A DNA stretch of 64,000 bases from Neobacillus drentensis NBRC 102427 (GCF_001591445.1 NZ_BCUX01000009.1:62001-126000); one strand, 5' to 3'; shown: positions 7,557 through 18,685, numbered from the stretch's first letter. The notes: generated from the letters alone by a model not told the origin. Made by a program: numbers and translations.

Positions 7557-10193
7557 TCAAATGGATTTTACCCATTCCTCTACAAACTGAAGCGCAGCTT
7601 CCAGCTTTTCAGGATCTTTACCGCCAGCCTGAGCCATGTCAGGACGACCGCCGCCGCCGCCGCCGCAACGAGAAGCGACTTCTTTGATTAACTTGCCTGC
7701 ATGATACCCTTTTTCAATTAAATCCTTGGTAACTGCTGCAATTAAATTAACCTTACCTTCATGGGCGCTACCTAGAACAATCACAACAGAGCCGAGTTTT
7801 TGCTTCAAATCATCTGCCATATTTCTCAGGTTAGTCATATCAGCACCTTGAACATTTGCCGCCAGCACTGTTACTCCATCAATTTCTTTCGCCTTTGATA
7901 CGAGGTTTCCAGCTTCGATATTTCCAAGCTTCGTTGCAAGCGATTCGTTTTCTCTGTGAAGTTGTTTGATTTCTAGCATTAAACTATCAATTCGGTTAAC
8001 AATTTCTTTAGGATTGGTTTTTAGTTTTTCAGCAGCATCCTTTAATAAGCTCACCTGCTCATTTAATGACTTGTAGGCCGATTCACCTGTTACTGCTTCA
8101 ATCCTTCTCGTACCGGCACCAATTCCGCCTTCAGAGATAATTTTAAATAACCCAATCACAGATGTATTTGGAACATGACAGCCGCCGCAAAGTTCAAGGC
8201 TGTAGTCGCCAACTCTTACGACACGGACAATATCGCCGTATTTTTCGCCAAAAAGAGCCATTGCTCCCATTGCTTTGGCTTCAGCAATTGGCTTTAAACT
8301 AATATTGAGCTCAATATTTCTCCAAATCTTTTCATTGACGATTTTTTCAACTTGTTCAAGCTCTTCTGGTTTAATTTGACCAAAATGCGAAAAGTCAAAG
8401 CGAAGACGATCTGGTTCAACTAGTGAACCCGCTTGATTTACATGTTCGCCAAGAACATCTTTTAAAGCTTGGTGTAACAAATGGGTAGCTGTATGATTTT
8501 TAATAATCTTGACACGGTTTTCGGCATCAACTTCAGCCTTCACCTTGTCGTTTGTCTTTACTGTTCCCGATTTTATGATGACTTGATGAAGGTTTTGGCC
8601 ATTTGGTGCTTTTTGAACGTCCTTAACAGTGACGCTCGTTCCAATACTTTCGATTGACCCACGGTCAGCAATTTGACCGCCGCTCTCTGCATAGAAAGGT
8701 GTCACATCTAAAATTAATTGTACTTCCTCACCAGTTGATGCCGATTCAACAAGTTCACCATTTTTAATAATAGCTGCCACAGTAGAATTAGTTTGAAGTT
8801 CGTCGTAGCCAACGAATTTACTTTCGACCTTCACATCTCGAAGGACTCCGCCTTGAACCTGCATGGAATCGACATCTTGTCTTGCGGCACGGGCACGTTC
8901 ACGCTGCTGCTCCATTTCTACCTCAAAGCCTGCATGGTCCACTTTCATTCCTTCTTCTTCAGCGTATTCCTCCGTTAATTCTACAGGGAATCCGTATGTG
9001 TCATAAAGTCGGAAAATATCAGTACCCGTAATGGTATCACTGCCCATTTCTTTTTCCCTTTTGATCACATTACCAAGAATCGCTAGGCCTTCATGAAGGG
9101 TTTCATGGAAGCGTTCTTCCTCACTTTTGATCACTTTTTGAATAAAATCGGTTTTGTCCTTTACTTCCGGATAGAAATCTTCCATAATTTCGCCTACAAC
9201 TGGCACGAGCTCATACATGAATGGACGGTTAATATTAATTTGTTTGGCATACCGAACAGCTCTGCGAAGGAGACGGCGAAGCACATATCCGCGCCCTTCG
9301 TTTGATGGAAGTGCTCCATCGCCGACAGCAAAGGCAACGGTACGAATATGGTCGGCAATGACTTTAAAAGCCACATCTGTTTCTTTGTTTTGACCGTATT
9401 TTTCACCGGAAATTTCTTCTGTTGCGCGAATGATTGGGATAAATAAATCTGTATCAAAATTGGTAGGGACATTTTGAACAACAGAAGCCATCCGTTCTAA
9501 TCCCATTCCGGTATCTATATTTTTCTTTGGCAGCGGTGTATAGGTGCCATCTGGATTATGATTGAATTGAGAAAACACTAGGTTCCAAACTTCAAGATAA
9601 CGGTCATTTTCACCACCAGGATAAAGCTCAGGGTCAGTTGGGTCGTTACCATACTCTGGACCGCGGTCATAGAAAATTTCTGTATTCGGGCCGCTTGGAC
9701 CTTCCCCTATATCCCAGAAGTTCCCTTCAAGACGAATAATACGTTCTTCAGGCAGACCAATGGTGTTATGCCAAATATCATAAGCCTCATTGTCCTCAGG
9801 ATGGATGGTAACTGAAAGAAGTTCTGGATTCCAGCCAATCCATTTTTCAGACGTTAAGAATTCCCATGCCCACTCAATCGCTTCCACTTTAAAATATTCA
9901 CCAATCGAAAAGTTACCAAGCATTTCAAAGAATGTATGGTGACGAGCTGTTTTCCCGACATTTTCAATATCGTTGGTTCTGATGGATTTCTGTGCATTGG
10001 TAATTCTCGGATTTTCGGGAACCACCCGACCATCAAAATATTTCTTTAACGTTGCCACCCCACTGTTGATCCATAATAGTGAGGGATCATCATGCGGCAC
10101 AAGTGATGCACTGGGTTCAATCGTATGACCCTTTTCTTTACTAAAAAACTCCAAAAACATCGAACGAATTTGTGAACCTGTTAAATTTTTCAT
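7557..10193 (-). CDS. alaS: Alanyl-tRNA synthetase
   Basis: Charges tRNA-Ala and edits mischarged Ser and Gly. At 878 residues it equals B. subtilis AlaS. Visible parts: the class II catalytic core with [17 protein letters not shown] (about residue 70-90), the editing-site HTATHLLH (about 568) and CGGCH (about 669) zinc ligands, a coiled coil, and the C-Ala domain with the glycine run [15 protein letters not shown] (about 846). The ATG at 10191-10193 follows GGGAGG; longer in-frame extensions into the leader lack homology. Expression is controlled by the alanine T-box upstream. Confidence 0.97.
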   Translation of the reverse strand: MKNLTGSQIRSMFLEFFSKEKGHTIEPSASLVPHDDPSLLWINSGVATLKKYFDGRVVPENPRITNAQKSIRTNDIENVGKTARHHTFFEMLGNFSIGEYFKVEAIEWAWEFLTSEKWIGWNPELLSVTIHPEDNEAYDIWHNTIGLPEERIIRLEGNFWDIGEGPSGPNTEIFYDRGPEYGNDPTDPELYPGGENDRYLEVWNLVFSQFNHNPDGTYTPLPKKNIDTGMGLERMASVVQNVPTNFDTDLFIPIIRATEEISGEKYGQNKETDVAFKVIADHIRTVAFAVGDGALPSNEGRGYVLRRLLRRAVRYAKQININRPFMYELVPVVGEIMEDFYPEVKDKTDFIQKVIKSEEERFHETLHEGLAILGNVIKREKEMGSDTITGTDIFRLYDTYGFPVELTEEYAEEEGMKVDHAGFEVEMEQQRERARAARQDVDSMQVQGGVLRDVKVESKFVGYDELQTNSTVAAIIKNGELVESASTGEEVQLILDVTPFYAESGGQIADRGSIESIGTSVTVKDVQKAPNGQNLHQVIIKSGTVKTNDKVKAEVDAENRVKIIKNHTATHLLHQALKDVLGEHVNQAGSLVEPDRLRFDFSHFGQIKPEELEQVEKIVNEKIWRNIELNISLKPIAEAKAMGAMALFGEKYGDIVRVVRVGDYSLELCGGCHVPNTSVIGLFKIISEGGIGAGTRRIEAVTGESAYKSLNEQVSLLKDAAEKLKTNPKEIVNRIDSLMLEIKQLHRENESLATKLGNIEAGNLVSKAKEIDGVTVLAANVQGADMTNLRNMADDLKQKLGSVVIVLGSAHEGKVNLIAAVTKDLIEKGYHAGKLIKEVASRCGGGGGGRPDMAQAGGKDPEKLEAALQFVEEWVKSI

Positions 10194-10261
10194 AGTATTA
10201 GACCTCCCTAATTTATAAAGCGCAAGGGCGCTGGAACTAGAATGTATGTAAAAAAGCATAC

Positions 10262-10522
10262 AAAAAAGCCCTCATCCCAAAAACAGGGACGAGAGCTTAT
10301 CTCGCGGTACCACCCTGATTACGGATACAAAAACGTATCCATCTCTCATTAAACCCTTAACGCAGGCATACGGCAGTGGTTAGCTGCACTCCGGATTAGC
10401 TTTCTGCCGTCCTTCATCTAGAGCTTCTTTCAGCCGGGGAAGCTCCTCTCTTCAACGTAAATACGTTACAGATGGTCTACAACATACTTGATCCTTCAAC
10501 ATTTTCATACAATTATTCTATA
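10262..10522 (-). promoter_or_regulatory. T-box riboswitch, alanine specifier, upstream of alaS
   Basis: Fills the 360-bp gap before alaS. The minus strand has the canonical T-box AGGGTGGTACCGCG (10316-10303), then the terminator stem GCTCTCGTCCC with GGGATGAGGGC and TTTTTT. In stem I I can pair GGAT with ATCC, TGTTGT with ACGGCA and CATCT with AGATG. The lower internal loop has AGTA on one side and GAAAGCTA on the other. The specifier is therefore GCT (Ala) at 10400-10398. Uncharged tRNA-Ala would stabilise the antiterminator and let alaS be transcribed. Confidence 0.95.
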
Positions 10523-10528
10523 CCACGA

Positions 10529-10557
10529 ATTATATCCACCTTAAAAAAGTTTGTCAA
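10529..10557 (-). promoter_or_regulatory. Sigma-A promoter of alaS
   Basis: Consensus promoter on the minus strand: TTGACA (10557-10552), exactly 17 bp, TATAAT (10534-10529). The T-box leader starts about seven bases downstream. The -35 touches the stop codon of the upstream permease gene. Confidence 0.9.
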
Positions 10558-11649
10558 TTAATCTTCAACTAATGTAGGTGGTTCTTTTGTTTTCCGTCGG
10601 ATAAAATGACTTTTCGCGTGAACAATCGCAACTTTTATCACCACAAGGACCGGTACTGCTAAAATAAGTCCCAGGATTCCACCAACTTCTCCCCCAGTAG
10701 TTAATGCGATCATAATAATTAACGGATGCATATGAAGACTTTTTCCAACAATTAAGGGGGACAAGATGTTGCCTTCTAAAAATTGAAGGCCAAAAACAAT
10801 GACTAAGGTAATCACTACTAATTTTACTGACGATGTGGCTGCAATGATTACTGCTGGAACTGCCCCAATAATCGGACCAAAATAGGGAATGACATTGGTG
10901 ATCCCTACGATAAGGCCTAGTATTAACGGGTACTTTAAATGAAATAACCAAAACAGAAGCGCTGAAACACTTCCTATGATGATACAGACTAAGAGTTGTC
11001 CCCTAATATAGCTGCCTAGGGATTCATCCACATCTTTTAGGAAGAGTGTCCCCTTTTTCCGCCAATTTTTAGGTGTTATATACCAAAATGTTCGTTTAAT
11101 CAATGGAAAATCCTTTAACATATAAAAGGCAATGAAGGGAATGATCATCATGATTAATGCTGAATTTAGAAGCTTCAATAATAGATTGACGATAACTGTC
11201 AAGAGGGAATCTAACTTTTTTTCAAAGGCATCAATTCCATCATCTATTTTCGTTTGTAAACCGTCAGGCCATTCTCTCGTGTTTGATTCAAGCTTAGTAA
11301 TCCAACCTTTATATTGTTCTGCTAAAACGGGGGCACTGTCGGAAAGATCTTTTATTTGGTCGATCATTGCTGGAACCCCTTTATAAAGGCCAAATCCGAT
11401 TCCTCCAAAGAATAAAATATAAATTAGAAAAATAGCTAGCCCCCGGTGCAGACCTTTTTGATGTAATTTTTCCACAATCGGATGAAGCAAATAGGTTATA
11501 AATCCACCAATGGCAAAGGGGAGCAAAATAATAACAACCACCCTTAAGAAAGGCAGCCATACAAAACGGATTTTCAGAAAAACATAAATGGCAATTAATA
11601 AAAGGAGTATAAAACCGATGCGGTAATACCATTTCATTCGAATTTCCAC
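10558..11649 (-). CDS. yrrI: AI-2E family transporter (YrrI-like membrane protein)
   Basis: A 363-residue polytopic membrane protein of the AI-2E (formerly UPF0118/DUF20) family. At least seven hydrophobic segments can be counted, including the N-terminal pair and the C-terminal GITNVIPYFGPIIGAVPAV, the best conserved family block. Relatives include quorum-signal exporters and Na+/H+ antiporters; no substrate can be assigned here. The GTG at 11647-11649 is favoured because AAGGAGG lies nine bases upstream; an in-frame ATG (MKWYY) four codons further on is the alternative. The gene sits upstream of the alaS leader on the same strand. Confidence 0.88.
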   Translation of the reverse strand: MEIRMKWYYRIGFILLLLIAIYVFLKIRFVWLPFLRVVVIILLPFAIGGFITYLLHPIVEKLHQKGLHRGLAIFLIYILFFGGIGFGLYKGVPAMIDQIKDLSDSAPVLAEQYKGWITKLESNTREWPDGLQTKIDDGIDAFEKKLDSLLTVIVNLLLKLLNSALIMMIIPFIAFYMLKDFPLIKRTFWYITPKNWRKKGTLFLKDVDESLGSYIRGQLLVCIIIGSVSALLFWLFHLKYPLILGLIVGITNVIPYFGPIIGAVPAVIIAATSSVKLVVITLVIVFGLQFLEGNILSPLIVGKSLHMHPLIIMIALTTGGEVGGILGLILAVPVLVVIKVAIVHAKSHFIRRKTKEPPTLVED

Positions 11650-11720
11650 GTTCCATAGCCTCCTTCTGGTTAGTGTTAGAGACACTTGGGTGAATTATAC
11701 ATTTGATTATTTTGCATTAA

Positions 11721-11750
11721 AAATCCCCCTCAAGTTCGAGGGGGATTCTG
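11721..11750 (-). terminator. Terminator after yrzQ
   Basis: Minus-strand AATCCCCCTCGAACTTGAGG... forms a stem of about 10 bp (AATCCCCCTC with GAGGGGGATT) followed by TTTAAT. It lies directly after the small yrzQ gene. Confidence 0.85.
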
Positions 11751-11752
11751 TT

Positions 11753-11887
11753 TTAAAAAATCGCACGTTTTACTTTCTTTGTCATTCTTTTCATATTTCG
11801 GGCTGACATCATATTATTTCTTGAGGCCACATTATAGGCAGCCATCCCAGCACCAAAAGCAATCATCGTCGTCATCATTTTATTCAT
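11753..11887 (-). CDS. yrzQ: Small DUF3918-type protein (YrzQ-like), 44 residues
   Basis: A 44-codon gene with an ATG at 11885-11887, GAGGTG six bases upstream, and a terminator right after its stop. The product has a short hydrophobic N-terminal half (MNKMMTTMIAFGAGMAAY) and a very basic C-terminal half (NMKRMTKKVKRAIF). This is the shape of YrzQ, which lies in the same place in B. subtilis. A single small membrane-associated helix with a cationic tail is likely. Function unknown. The ribosome site, terminator and synteny are what make me call it a gene. Confidence 0.8.
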   Translation of the reverse strand: MNKMMTTMIAFGAGMAAYNVASRNNMMSARNMKRMTKKVKRAIF

Positions 11888-11972
11888 ACGTTTCACCTCT
11901 TTATTAGACGTTAATTAAGTTTAAACCTATAACTTTGATAACGATCTAACTCAAGCTTGCCGCTTTTCTATG

Positions 11973-12164
11973 TTAAATGGTGTAACGACGCTCTTCTTCT
12001 TCAAACAAATCATCTAAGGAACTTAGTGACCCGTCTTCTTCGACTTGATGGGTATTGATTATGCCTTGGTTTACTGAAAGTTCGATAAAGCAACTCCAAC
12101 AATAATATTGGTTGATACCAATCTTACCGATATCCTTGCTTTGACAATTGGGACACTTAAACAT
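11973..12164 (-). CDS. Small zinc-ribbon protein (YrzR-like), 63 residues
   Basis: A 63-residue protein beginning MFKCPNCQSKDIGKIG and continuing QYYCWSCFIEL: two CxxC pairs about 19 residues apart make a compact zinc ribbon. The C terminus is acidic and poorly structured (SLDDLFEEEERRY). The ATG at 12162-12164 has GAGGTG seven bases upstream; an earlier in-frame ATG overlapping yrrD is less well placed. It follows yrrD closely and B. subtilis has a similar tiny gene (yrzR) here. Its role is unknown. Confidence 0.8.
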   Translation of the reverse strand: MFKCPNCQSKDIGKIGINQYYCWSCFIELSVNQGIINTHQVEEDGSLSSLDDLFEEEERRYTI

Positions 12165-12175
12165 GGAAAGACACC

Positions 12176-12652
12176 TCACGTATTATTTACGTCAACGATA
12201 ATGGCATCCTTTCCGATTGCTAAGGGCTTTTCGGATTGAATGACTTGTTTGCCTTCCGTAAGTTCCGAAAAGAAGCCATCCGTGATTTCGTACCCTATAA
12301 TAGTGCCCAATTCTTCCTGGAAATATACATCTTTTAACAATCCAAGCGATTCCCCACTCTTAGAAAGCATCATCATCCCATTTAGAGAATGTTGATGTGT
12401 AAGTGTATATTCCGGATCATCTTTCAGTTTTACCAAATGGCCGTTATCCTCAATCATGATTCCATCCAAACCGAAGGAAGCCACTTTCTCGATGTCCAGA
12501 AAAAAGGATTGTTTGAAAAAAACGCCTTTTTTTATCAGTAAGCCGTTTACCTTACCGTTGCTGGAGATACATAAATCACAAACTTCACCAATTTTTTGGC
12601 CGCTTTTTGTATTAAAAACAGGCTGTCCTTTTAGTAAAGAAAATGTCCGCAA
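12176..12652 (-). CDS. yrrD: PRC-barrel domain protein (YrrD-like)
   Basis: A 158-residue protein with two PRC-barrel repeats. The first is GQPVFNTKSGQKIGEVCDLCISSNGKVNGLLIKKG; the second begins MMMLSKSGESLGLLKDVYFQEELGTIIGYEITDG. PRC barrels occur in RimM and in photosynthetic and sporulation proteins; the two-barrel YrrD type has no settled function. I chose TTG (12650-12652), since AGGAGGTG lies eight bases before it. The GTG often taken as the start is part of that ribosome site. It lies 33 bp after recD2 and is probably co-transcribed. Confidence 0.87.
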   Translation of the reverse strand: MRTFSLLKGQPVFNTKSGQKIGEVCDLCISSNGKVNGLLIKKGVFFKQSFFLDIEKVASFGLDGIMIEDNGHLVKLKDDPEYTLTHQHSLNGMMMLSKSGESLGLLKDVYFQEELGTIIGYEITDGFFSELTEGKQVIQSEKPLAIGKDAIIVDVNNT

Positions 12653-12685
12653 AGAGTGTCCCACCTCCTGTGAACATTTATAGTA

Positions 12686-15133
12686 TTAGTCAATTACCAT
12701 AAAATCATAAGGTGAAAGGTTTTCCATGCCAATCATTGGATCTTCATGAATGAATTGTTCCTCGTAGGATAATTCCTCGGTAGGATTTTTACTTTCCGTT
12801 GGATTAACAACGACTGATTCCTGGTGGTTTACTCCAGCCTTTGGTGGTACTGCAATCGATTCTTGGAGCTTGAGACAGAGGGTAGTTTGCCTGGAGAGTT
12901 CATCCGCTCTTTCTACGCCCATTTTAAGTGCATCGACTTCGCCGCACAGAATTAACGATTGTTTACTTCTAGTAATTGCCGTATAAATTAAATTTCTACG
13001 TAACATCCGATAATAACTTCTTGTAATCGGCAGGACAACAATCGGAAATTCACTCCCCTGAGATTTATGAACGGAACAACAATAGGCATGCGTAATTTGA
13101 TTTAAGTCCTGCTTAGTGTATTCGACTTCATTTCCTTCAAAGGAAATATATATCATATCCTGCTTTTCGGTATTTTCCTTTGCATAAATAATCGAGATAA
13201 TTTCTCCAATATCTCCGTTAAAGACATTACTTTCAGGTTGGTTGACAAGCTGCAGCACCTTATCACCGATGCGATATTTCACCTCTCCAAAAGCAATTTC
13301 CTTCCGCCTGCCGTCGGGGTTTGGATTAAATATTTCTTGCAGCAGTACATTTAAACGGTCAATTCCGGCAGGCCCTCTATACATCGGTGCCAATACTTGA
13401 ATATCCTTAGCGGAATACCCTTTATTCTTTGCATTAAGGGCTACTTTTTCAACAACCTGGGAAACCTGAGCTGTTGAACATTTGATAAACGTCCGGTCGG
13501 CTTGCTTCATCGTAATATCCGCAGGTAAATATCCCTTTTTGATTTCATGGGCAAGTTCAATAATCGACGAACCTTCTGCCTGGCGATAAATATCAGTTAA
13601 GCGAACCGTTGGAATCCGTTCAGATTCCAGCATATCCTTTAACACCTGTCCTGGCCCTACCGACGGCAATTGATCCTCATCCCCCACCAGAATAACTTGA
13701 ATATTTTCAGGGAGAGCCTTAAATAGTTGGTTGGCAAGCCAGATATCAAGCATCGAGGTTTCGTCGACAATAATAATTTTTCCCTCAAGCGGGCTGCGAT
13801 CATCATGGTCAAATCCTTCCTGACCATTTAATCCAAGCAGCCGATGAATGGTTACTGCCGGAAGTCCTGTCGATTCACTCATTCTTTTAGCCGCTCTACC
13901 AGTTGGTGCAGCAAGCAAGAATGGGAATGGCTCCCCTTTTTTATGGTAATCCTTTGGCTCTAAGGAACAGCCGTGCAATTCAGCATAAAGCTCAACAATC
14001 CCTTTGATAACGGTCGTTTTCCCTGTCCCGGGTCCACCGGTTAAGATCAACATTGGCGACATTAACGCTGTTTGGATGGCTTCTCGCTGCGAGGGTGCAT
14101 ATTGGACCTCAAGCCGTTCCTCTAAACTGCCTAACGATAACAGAAATTCAGATTCTGGAAATTGGTCTTTATATTCGGTTTGCTCAAGAATGCGATGGAT
14201 ATTCGTCACAAGCCCCTTTTCAGCAAAAAATAATGAAGGCATGTAAACGCGTTTTTCTTCACCCATTAATTTGCCCTCTTCTTGGAGCTTAATGACCTCA
14301 TTGGATATATCCTGATAGTCAATTTGATCACGCTTATTATCTTCTAAGAGTGCTTTTACTTGCTCCAATAAGTCCTCTGCATTGAGGTAAACATGCCCAT
14401 TTTGGATGCTTTCGTTCTCAAGTATGTAAAGACAGGCTGCTTTGATCCGGTCAGGATGGTTTCCTGAAATACCGAGCTGGTAGCCAAGTTCATCGGCCCG
14501 GCCAAAACCAATTCCTTCGATATCCTCTACCAATTGATAGGGATTTTTCTGTAATATTCCGAGCGTTTCGTCTTTATAGGCTTGATAAATCCGCATCGAA
14601 ATCTGCGGTCCAAATCCATATTGATTTAAGGCAACCATCACTTGCTCAAGTCCTTGATGCTCCATCAAGGTATCATAAAGTGATTTTGCTTTTTCCGGAG
14701 GGAGCTTCGGAATGGTGTCAAGCAATGACGGCTGACTGAGAATTTTAGAAATGGCATCTTCACCTAAGGTTTCGACAATACTTTCAGCCGTCTTTTTCCC
14801 AATCCCTTTAAACATTTCCCCAGACAAATAGTTGATAACCCCCTGTTTCGTTTGGGGCATGTCCTTTCGGAAATGATTGGTGTGAAATTGAAGACCAAAC
14901 TTTGGGTGATCCTTGAATTCCCCGAAAAAAATATAGGTTTCTTGTTCATGTATTTTTGGAAAATAACCAGTGACCACTGCTTCTTTGTCCTCATATGGAT
15001 GATTGGTTTCATCGACTCTTATTCGTAAAACAGTGTAAAGGTTTTGTTCATTGTGAAAAATAGTTACAATTGGTCTGCCCTTTACGAATTTTCCTTGTTC
15101 TTCAAATAAATCCAATGTATCTTGCTTCTCCAT
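12686..15133 (-). CDS. recD2: RecD2 family ATP-dependent DNA helicase
   Basis: An 815-residue SF1 5'-3' helicase not associated with RecBC (YrrC in B. subtilis), implicated in fork progression and repair. The N-terminal OB-like and helix-hairpin-helix region (KGIGKKTAESIVETLG, EDIEGIGFGRADELG) spans roughly residues 1-330. Walker A is LILTGGPGTGKTTVIKG (about residue 365), Walker B IIIVDETSMLD, with downstream motifs VGDEDQLPSVGPG and YCCSVHKSQGSEF. The last 60 or so residues are low complexity. ATG with GAGGGAG upstream. It follows the TPR gene yrrB and precedes yrrD. Confidence 0.95.
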   Translation of the reverse strand: MEKQDTLDLFEEQGKFVKGRPIVTIFHNEQNLYTVLRIRVDETNHPYEDKEAVVTGYFPKIHEQETYIFFGEFKDHPKFGLQFHTNHFRKDMPQTKQGVINYLSGEMFKGIGKKTAESIVETLGEDAISKILSQPSLLDTIPKLPPEKAKSLYDTLMEHQGLEQVMVALNQYGFGPQISMRIYQAYKDETLGILQKNPYQLVEDIEGIGFGRADELGYQLGISGNHPDRIKAACLYILENESIQNGHVYLNAEDLLEQVKALLEDNKRDQIDYQDISNEVIKLQEEGKLMGEEKRVYMPSLFFAEKGLVTNIHRILEQTEYKDQFPESEFLLSLGSLEERLEVQYAPSQREAIQTALMSPMLILTGGPGTGKTTVIKGIVELYAELHGCSLEPKDYHKKGEPFPFLLAAPTGRAAKRMSESTGLPAVTIHRLLGLNGQEGFDHDDRSPLEGKIIIVDETSMLDIWLANQLFKALPENIQVILVGDEDQLPSVGPGQVLKDMLESERIPTVRLTDIYRQAEGSSIIELAHEIKKGYLPADITMKQADRTFIKCSTAQVSQVVEKVALNAKNKGYSAKDIQVLAPMYRGPAGIDRLNVLLQEIFNPNPDGRRKEIAFGEVKYRIGDKVLQLVNQPESNVFNGDIGEIISIIYAKENTEKQDMIYISFEGNEVEYTKQDLNQITHAYCCSVHKSQGSEFPIVVLPITRSYYRMLRRNLIYTAITRSKQSLILCGEVDALKMGVERADELSRQTTLCLKLQESIAVPPKAGVNHQESVVVNPTESKNPTEELSYEEQFIHEDPMIGMENLSPYDFMVID

Positions 15134-15166
15134 TTAACTCCCTCCCTTCTGAAAAAATAAGAATAG

Positions 15167-15820
15167 TTATTGATTACTTTCTAATAGGTTTTTTGCGTGA
15201 CCTGCAAGTAAATGGTCAGGTTGAATATCGAGGGCTTTATTGAACATTTCGATTGCTTTCGCTGCGTTTTCTTGGAACGCATAGGTAACACCTAAATTAT
15301 AATAGGCATCCGAATGTTCTGGGTCCAACTCAATACATTTTTCAAATTGAATCACTGCTTCCGCGATTAATTCTAACTGGGCAAGACATAATCCATACTG
15401 AAACCGTGCTTCCGCATCCGCTTCATTTAATTCGACGCTTCTTTGTAAATAGGGAAGCGCAAATTTCCCTTGGTTCAACTGAACAAGAGTCAGTCCCAAC
15501 ATGAAGTAATTGTCACTTGATTGCAGACCTTTTTTCATAGCTGTCTCAAACATATTCTTGGCTTCGTTGAAAAGGTCCTTACTAAATAACAAGGTTCCAA
15601 TACTATAATAAGCCGCCGCAGCGTTTTCATCTATTTCAATTGCTTTTTGATAAAAATTAAGCGCCTTTTCGTCGTCGCCAACAGCAGAAAGCACATTGCC
15701 GAAATTAATATAGGCAACAGGGTCGTTTGGGTTTTCTTGAATGGCTTCATTAAAGGCTTTCGCAGCCTCCTCCAGGTTGCCATCCTGCATGTATTGCACA
15801 CCTAATTGGTTTTTATCCAT
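15167..15820 (-). CDS. yrrB: TPR repeat protein (YrrB-like)
   Basis: A 217-residue protein made almost wholly of tetratricopeptide repeats. About six 34-residue units can be laid out from residue 3 on; the clearest carry NPNDPVAYINFGNVL, DENAAAAYYSIGTLL, DPEHSDAYYNLGVTY and QPDHLLAGHAKNLL. No signal peptide or membrane helix is seen, so a cytoplasmic scaffold is expected. The partner is unknown. In B. subtilis yrrB likewise lies between recD2 and mnmA. Separated from mnmA by a terminator. Confidence 0.9.
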   Translation of the reverse strand: MDKNQLGVQYMQDGNLEEAAKAFNEAIQENPNDPVAYINFGNVLSAVGDDEKALNFYQKAIEIDENAAAAYYSIGTLLFSKDLFNEAKNMFETAMKKGLQSSDNYFMLGLTLVQLNQGKFALPYLQRSVELNEADAEARFQYGLCLAQLELIAEAVIQFEKCIELDPEHSDAYYNLGVTYAFQENAAKAIEMFNKALDIQPDHLLAGHAKNLLESNQ

Positions 15821-15881
15821 TTATTTCAGCTCCAATCCTAAGTGAAAGTATATCATATTTTATTTAAAAATAACCTTTAAC

Positions 15882-15913
15882 AAAAAAACCTGACTCCACT
15901 TGAGGAATCAGGC
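15882..15913 (-). terminator. mnmA terminator
   Basis: Minus-strand CCTGATTCC and GGAGTCAGG form the stem, followed by seven T. It lies seven bases after the mnmA stop. Confidence 0.85.
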
Positions 15914-15919
15914 TCACTA

Positions 15920-17044
<1,125 letters not shown>

Positions 17045-17078
17045 TCACCTCTCTTTTGCTGCAAAAATCGTCGTCGAT

Positions 17079-18221
17079 CTATTTTTTGAGACGGGAAACA
17101 ACTCGAGCTGTTTCCTCGGCCGCCTTAATGATTTCCTCAGTTGTCGTATTAAAACCAAAGCTGAAACGAATCGAATTGGTTAATCGTTCTGAGCGTTTAC
17201 CAAACATGGCAACAAGCACGTGGGAAGGTTCAATTGAGCCCGCTGTGCATGCTGAACCACTCGAAACAGCAATTCCCGCTAAATCAAGATTGACCAGCAT
17301 TGCTTCCACACTTGTCCCAGGAAAGCTTAAGTTTAATACATGTGGCAATGAATATTCAAGCATTCCGTTTATGTCAAATTCTACATCTAGATCGCGGAGC
17401 TTTTCCATCATGCTTTTTTTCAAATCAAAGAATTTTGTTCGCTTAGCTTCCCGACCTTCATTTGCAATTACAACTGCTTCATGGAATCCAACAATCGCGG
17501 CAATATTTTCCGTTCCAGCACGTCGTTTTCTTTCTTGCTCACCACCGAAGGAGCGCGGAGTCAGTTTCACATTTGACTTGACATAAAGAAAACCTGTTCC
17601 TTTTGGACCATTGATTTTGTGGGCAGAGACGGATAACAAATCGATGTGACTTGCATTGACATCAATGTTTTCAACCCCGTAAGCCTGTACGGCATCCGTA
17701 TGGAACTTTGCTTGATGATCTTTTAATAACTGTCCAATCTCAAGTATAGGCTGGAGTGTGCCTACCTCGTTATTACCATACATGATCGACACCAAAATGG
17801 TATCATCCCTTAAGGCAGCACGAAGTTCAGCCATGTCTATTCGACCTGTTTCATCTACAGGTAAATAAGTGACCTCAAAGCCCATTTTTTCTAACTTTTT
17901 ACAAGCGTGTAGAACTGCATGATGCTCCACATCGGAGGTAATGATATGCCGGCCATTATGCTGATAGGTTTCTGCAACCCCAAATAACGCCATATTATCA
18001 GCTTCGGTTCCCCCACTTGTAAAAATAATCTCGTTATCCTTTGCACCAATGCTGTTTGCTAGCACCGAGCGCGCTAAATCAATTTGTTGTCGTGCTTCCC
18101 TGCCAAAGGAATGAATACTTGAGGGATTTCCGAACGTCGAATTCATCGCCTCGAGCATTTTTTCAATAACCCTTGGATGCATGGGAGATGTAGCAGCATG
18201 GTCGAGATAAATTCGTTCCAC
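17079..18221 (-). CDS. iscS: Cysteine desulfurase (IscS/YrvO type), sulfur donor for MnmA
   Basis: PLP-dependent enzyme that moves sulfur from cysteine to an enzyme persulfide. In the 380-residue product the PLP lysine is in SAHKINGPKGTGFLY and the persulfide cysteine in SSGSACTAGSIEPSHV. A GTG start (18219-18221, MERIYLDHAATSP) fits family length and has GAAGGTG five bases upstream; the in-frame ATG ten codons earlier is less likely. It lies between the regulator cymR and mnmA, an arrangement that suggests dedicated tRNA thiolation. A second desulfurase (nadS) is in the NAD locus. Confidence 0.93.
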   Translation of the reverse strand: MERIYLDHAATSPMHPRVIEKMLEAMNSTFGNPSSIHSFGREARQQIDLARSVLANSIGAKDNEIIFTSGGTEADNMALFGVAETYQHNGRHIITSDVEHHAVLHACKKLEKMGFEVTYLPVDETGRIDMAELRAALRDDTILVSIMYGNNEVGTLQPILEIGQLLKDHQAKFHTDAVQAYGVENIDVNASHIDLLSVSAHKINGPKGTGFLYVKSNVKLTPRSFGGEQERKRRAGTENIAAIVGFHEAVVIANEGREAKRTKFFDLKKSMMEKLRDLDVEFDINGMLEYSLPHVLNLSFPGTSVEAMLVNLDLAGIAVSSGSACTAGSIEPSHVLVAMFGKRSERLTNSIRFSFGFNTTTEEIIKAAEETARVVSRLKK

Positions 18222-18265
18222 ATTTACACCTTCTATCAAATAATTCTTCAATGTTACTTTTTACC

Positions 18266-18685
18266 CTAAATATAAAACATATAACCATCCGGTTCTTCAT
18301 CATTACTATGATTTGCTAAATCTTCTAACGTGGTGTTATCCAAAACTTCCTTAATCGCATCCCGAATTCGAATCCACAGCCCCCGTTTGGCGGGTTCTTC
18401 GTCTTCAATACCTTCCACAGGTGTGATCGGCCCTTCTAGGACACGAATAACATCCCCTGCAGTAATTTTTGATGGAATGTCTGTTAAGATATAGCCGCCA
18501 TAGGCTCCTCTAATACTTTTTACTAAACCTGCATTCCGCAATGGGGCAATTAATTGTTCTAAATAATGTTCTGATAAATCATTTGCTTGCGCAATCGTTT
18601 TTAATGAAGTCGGCCCTTCACCATGTTTCTTAGCAAGTTCAATCATGATCGTTAAACCATAGCGACCCTTTGTTGAAATTTTCAT
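18266..18685 (-). CDS. cymR: Rrf2-family cysteine metabolism repressor CymR
   Basis: A 139-residue Rrf2 regulator. The winged-helix part is MKISTKGRYGLTIMIELAKK...LKTIAQANDLSEHYLEQL, and the wing carries RGAYGGYIL. In B. subtilis CymR, with CysK as co-sensor, represses sulfur and cystine uptake genes. Here, as there, it lies directly upstream of the cysteine desulfurase. I start it at ATG 18683-18685 (AGAGGGTG upstream). A longer in-frame reading begins in the promoter region and adds 32 unrelated residues. No Fe-S cysteine triad like IscR's is present. Confidence 0.94.
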   Translation of the reverse strand: MKISTKGRYGLTIMIELAKKHGEGPTSLKTIAQANDLSEHYLEQLIAPLRNAGLVKSIRGAYGGYILTDIPSKITAGDVIRVLEGPITPVEGIEDEEPAKRGLWIRIRDAIKEVLDNTTLEDLANHSNDEEPDGYMFYI

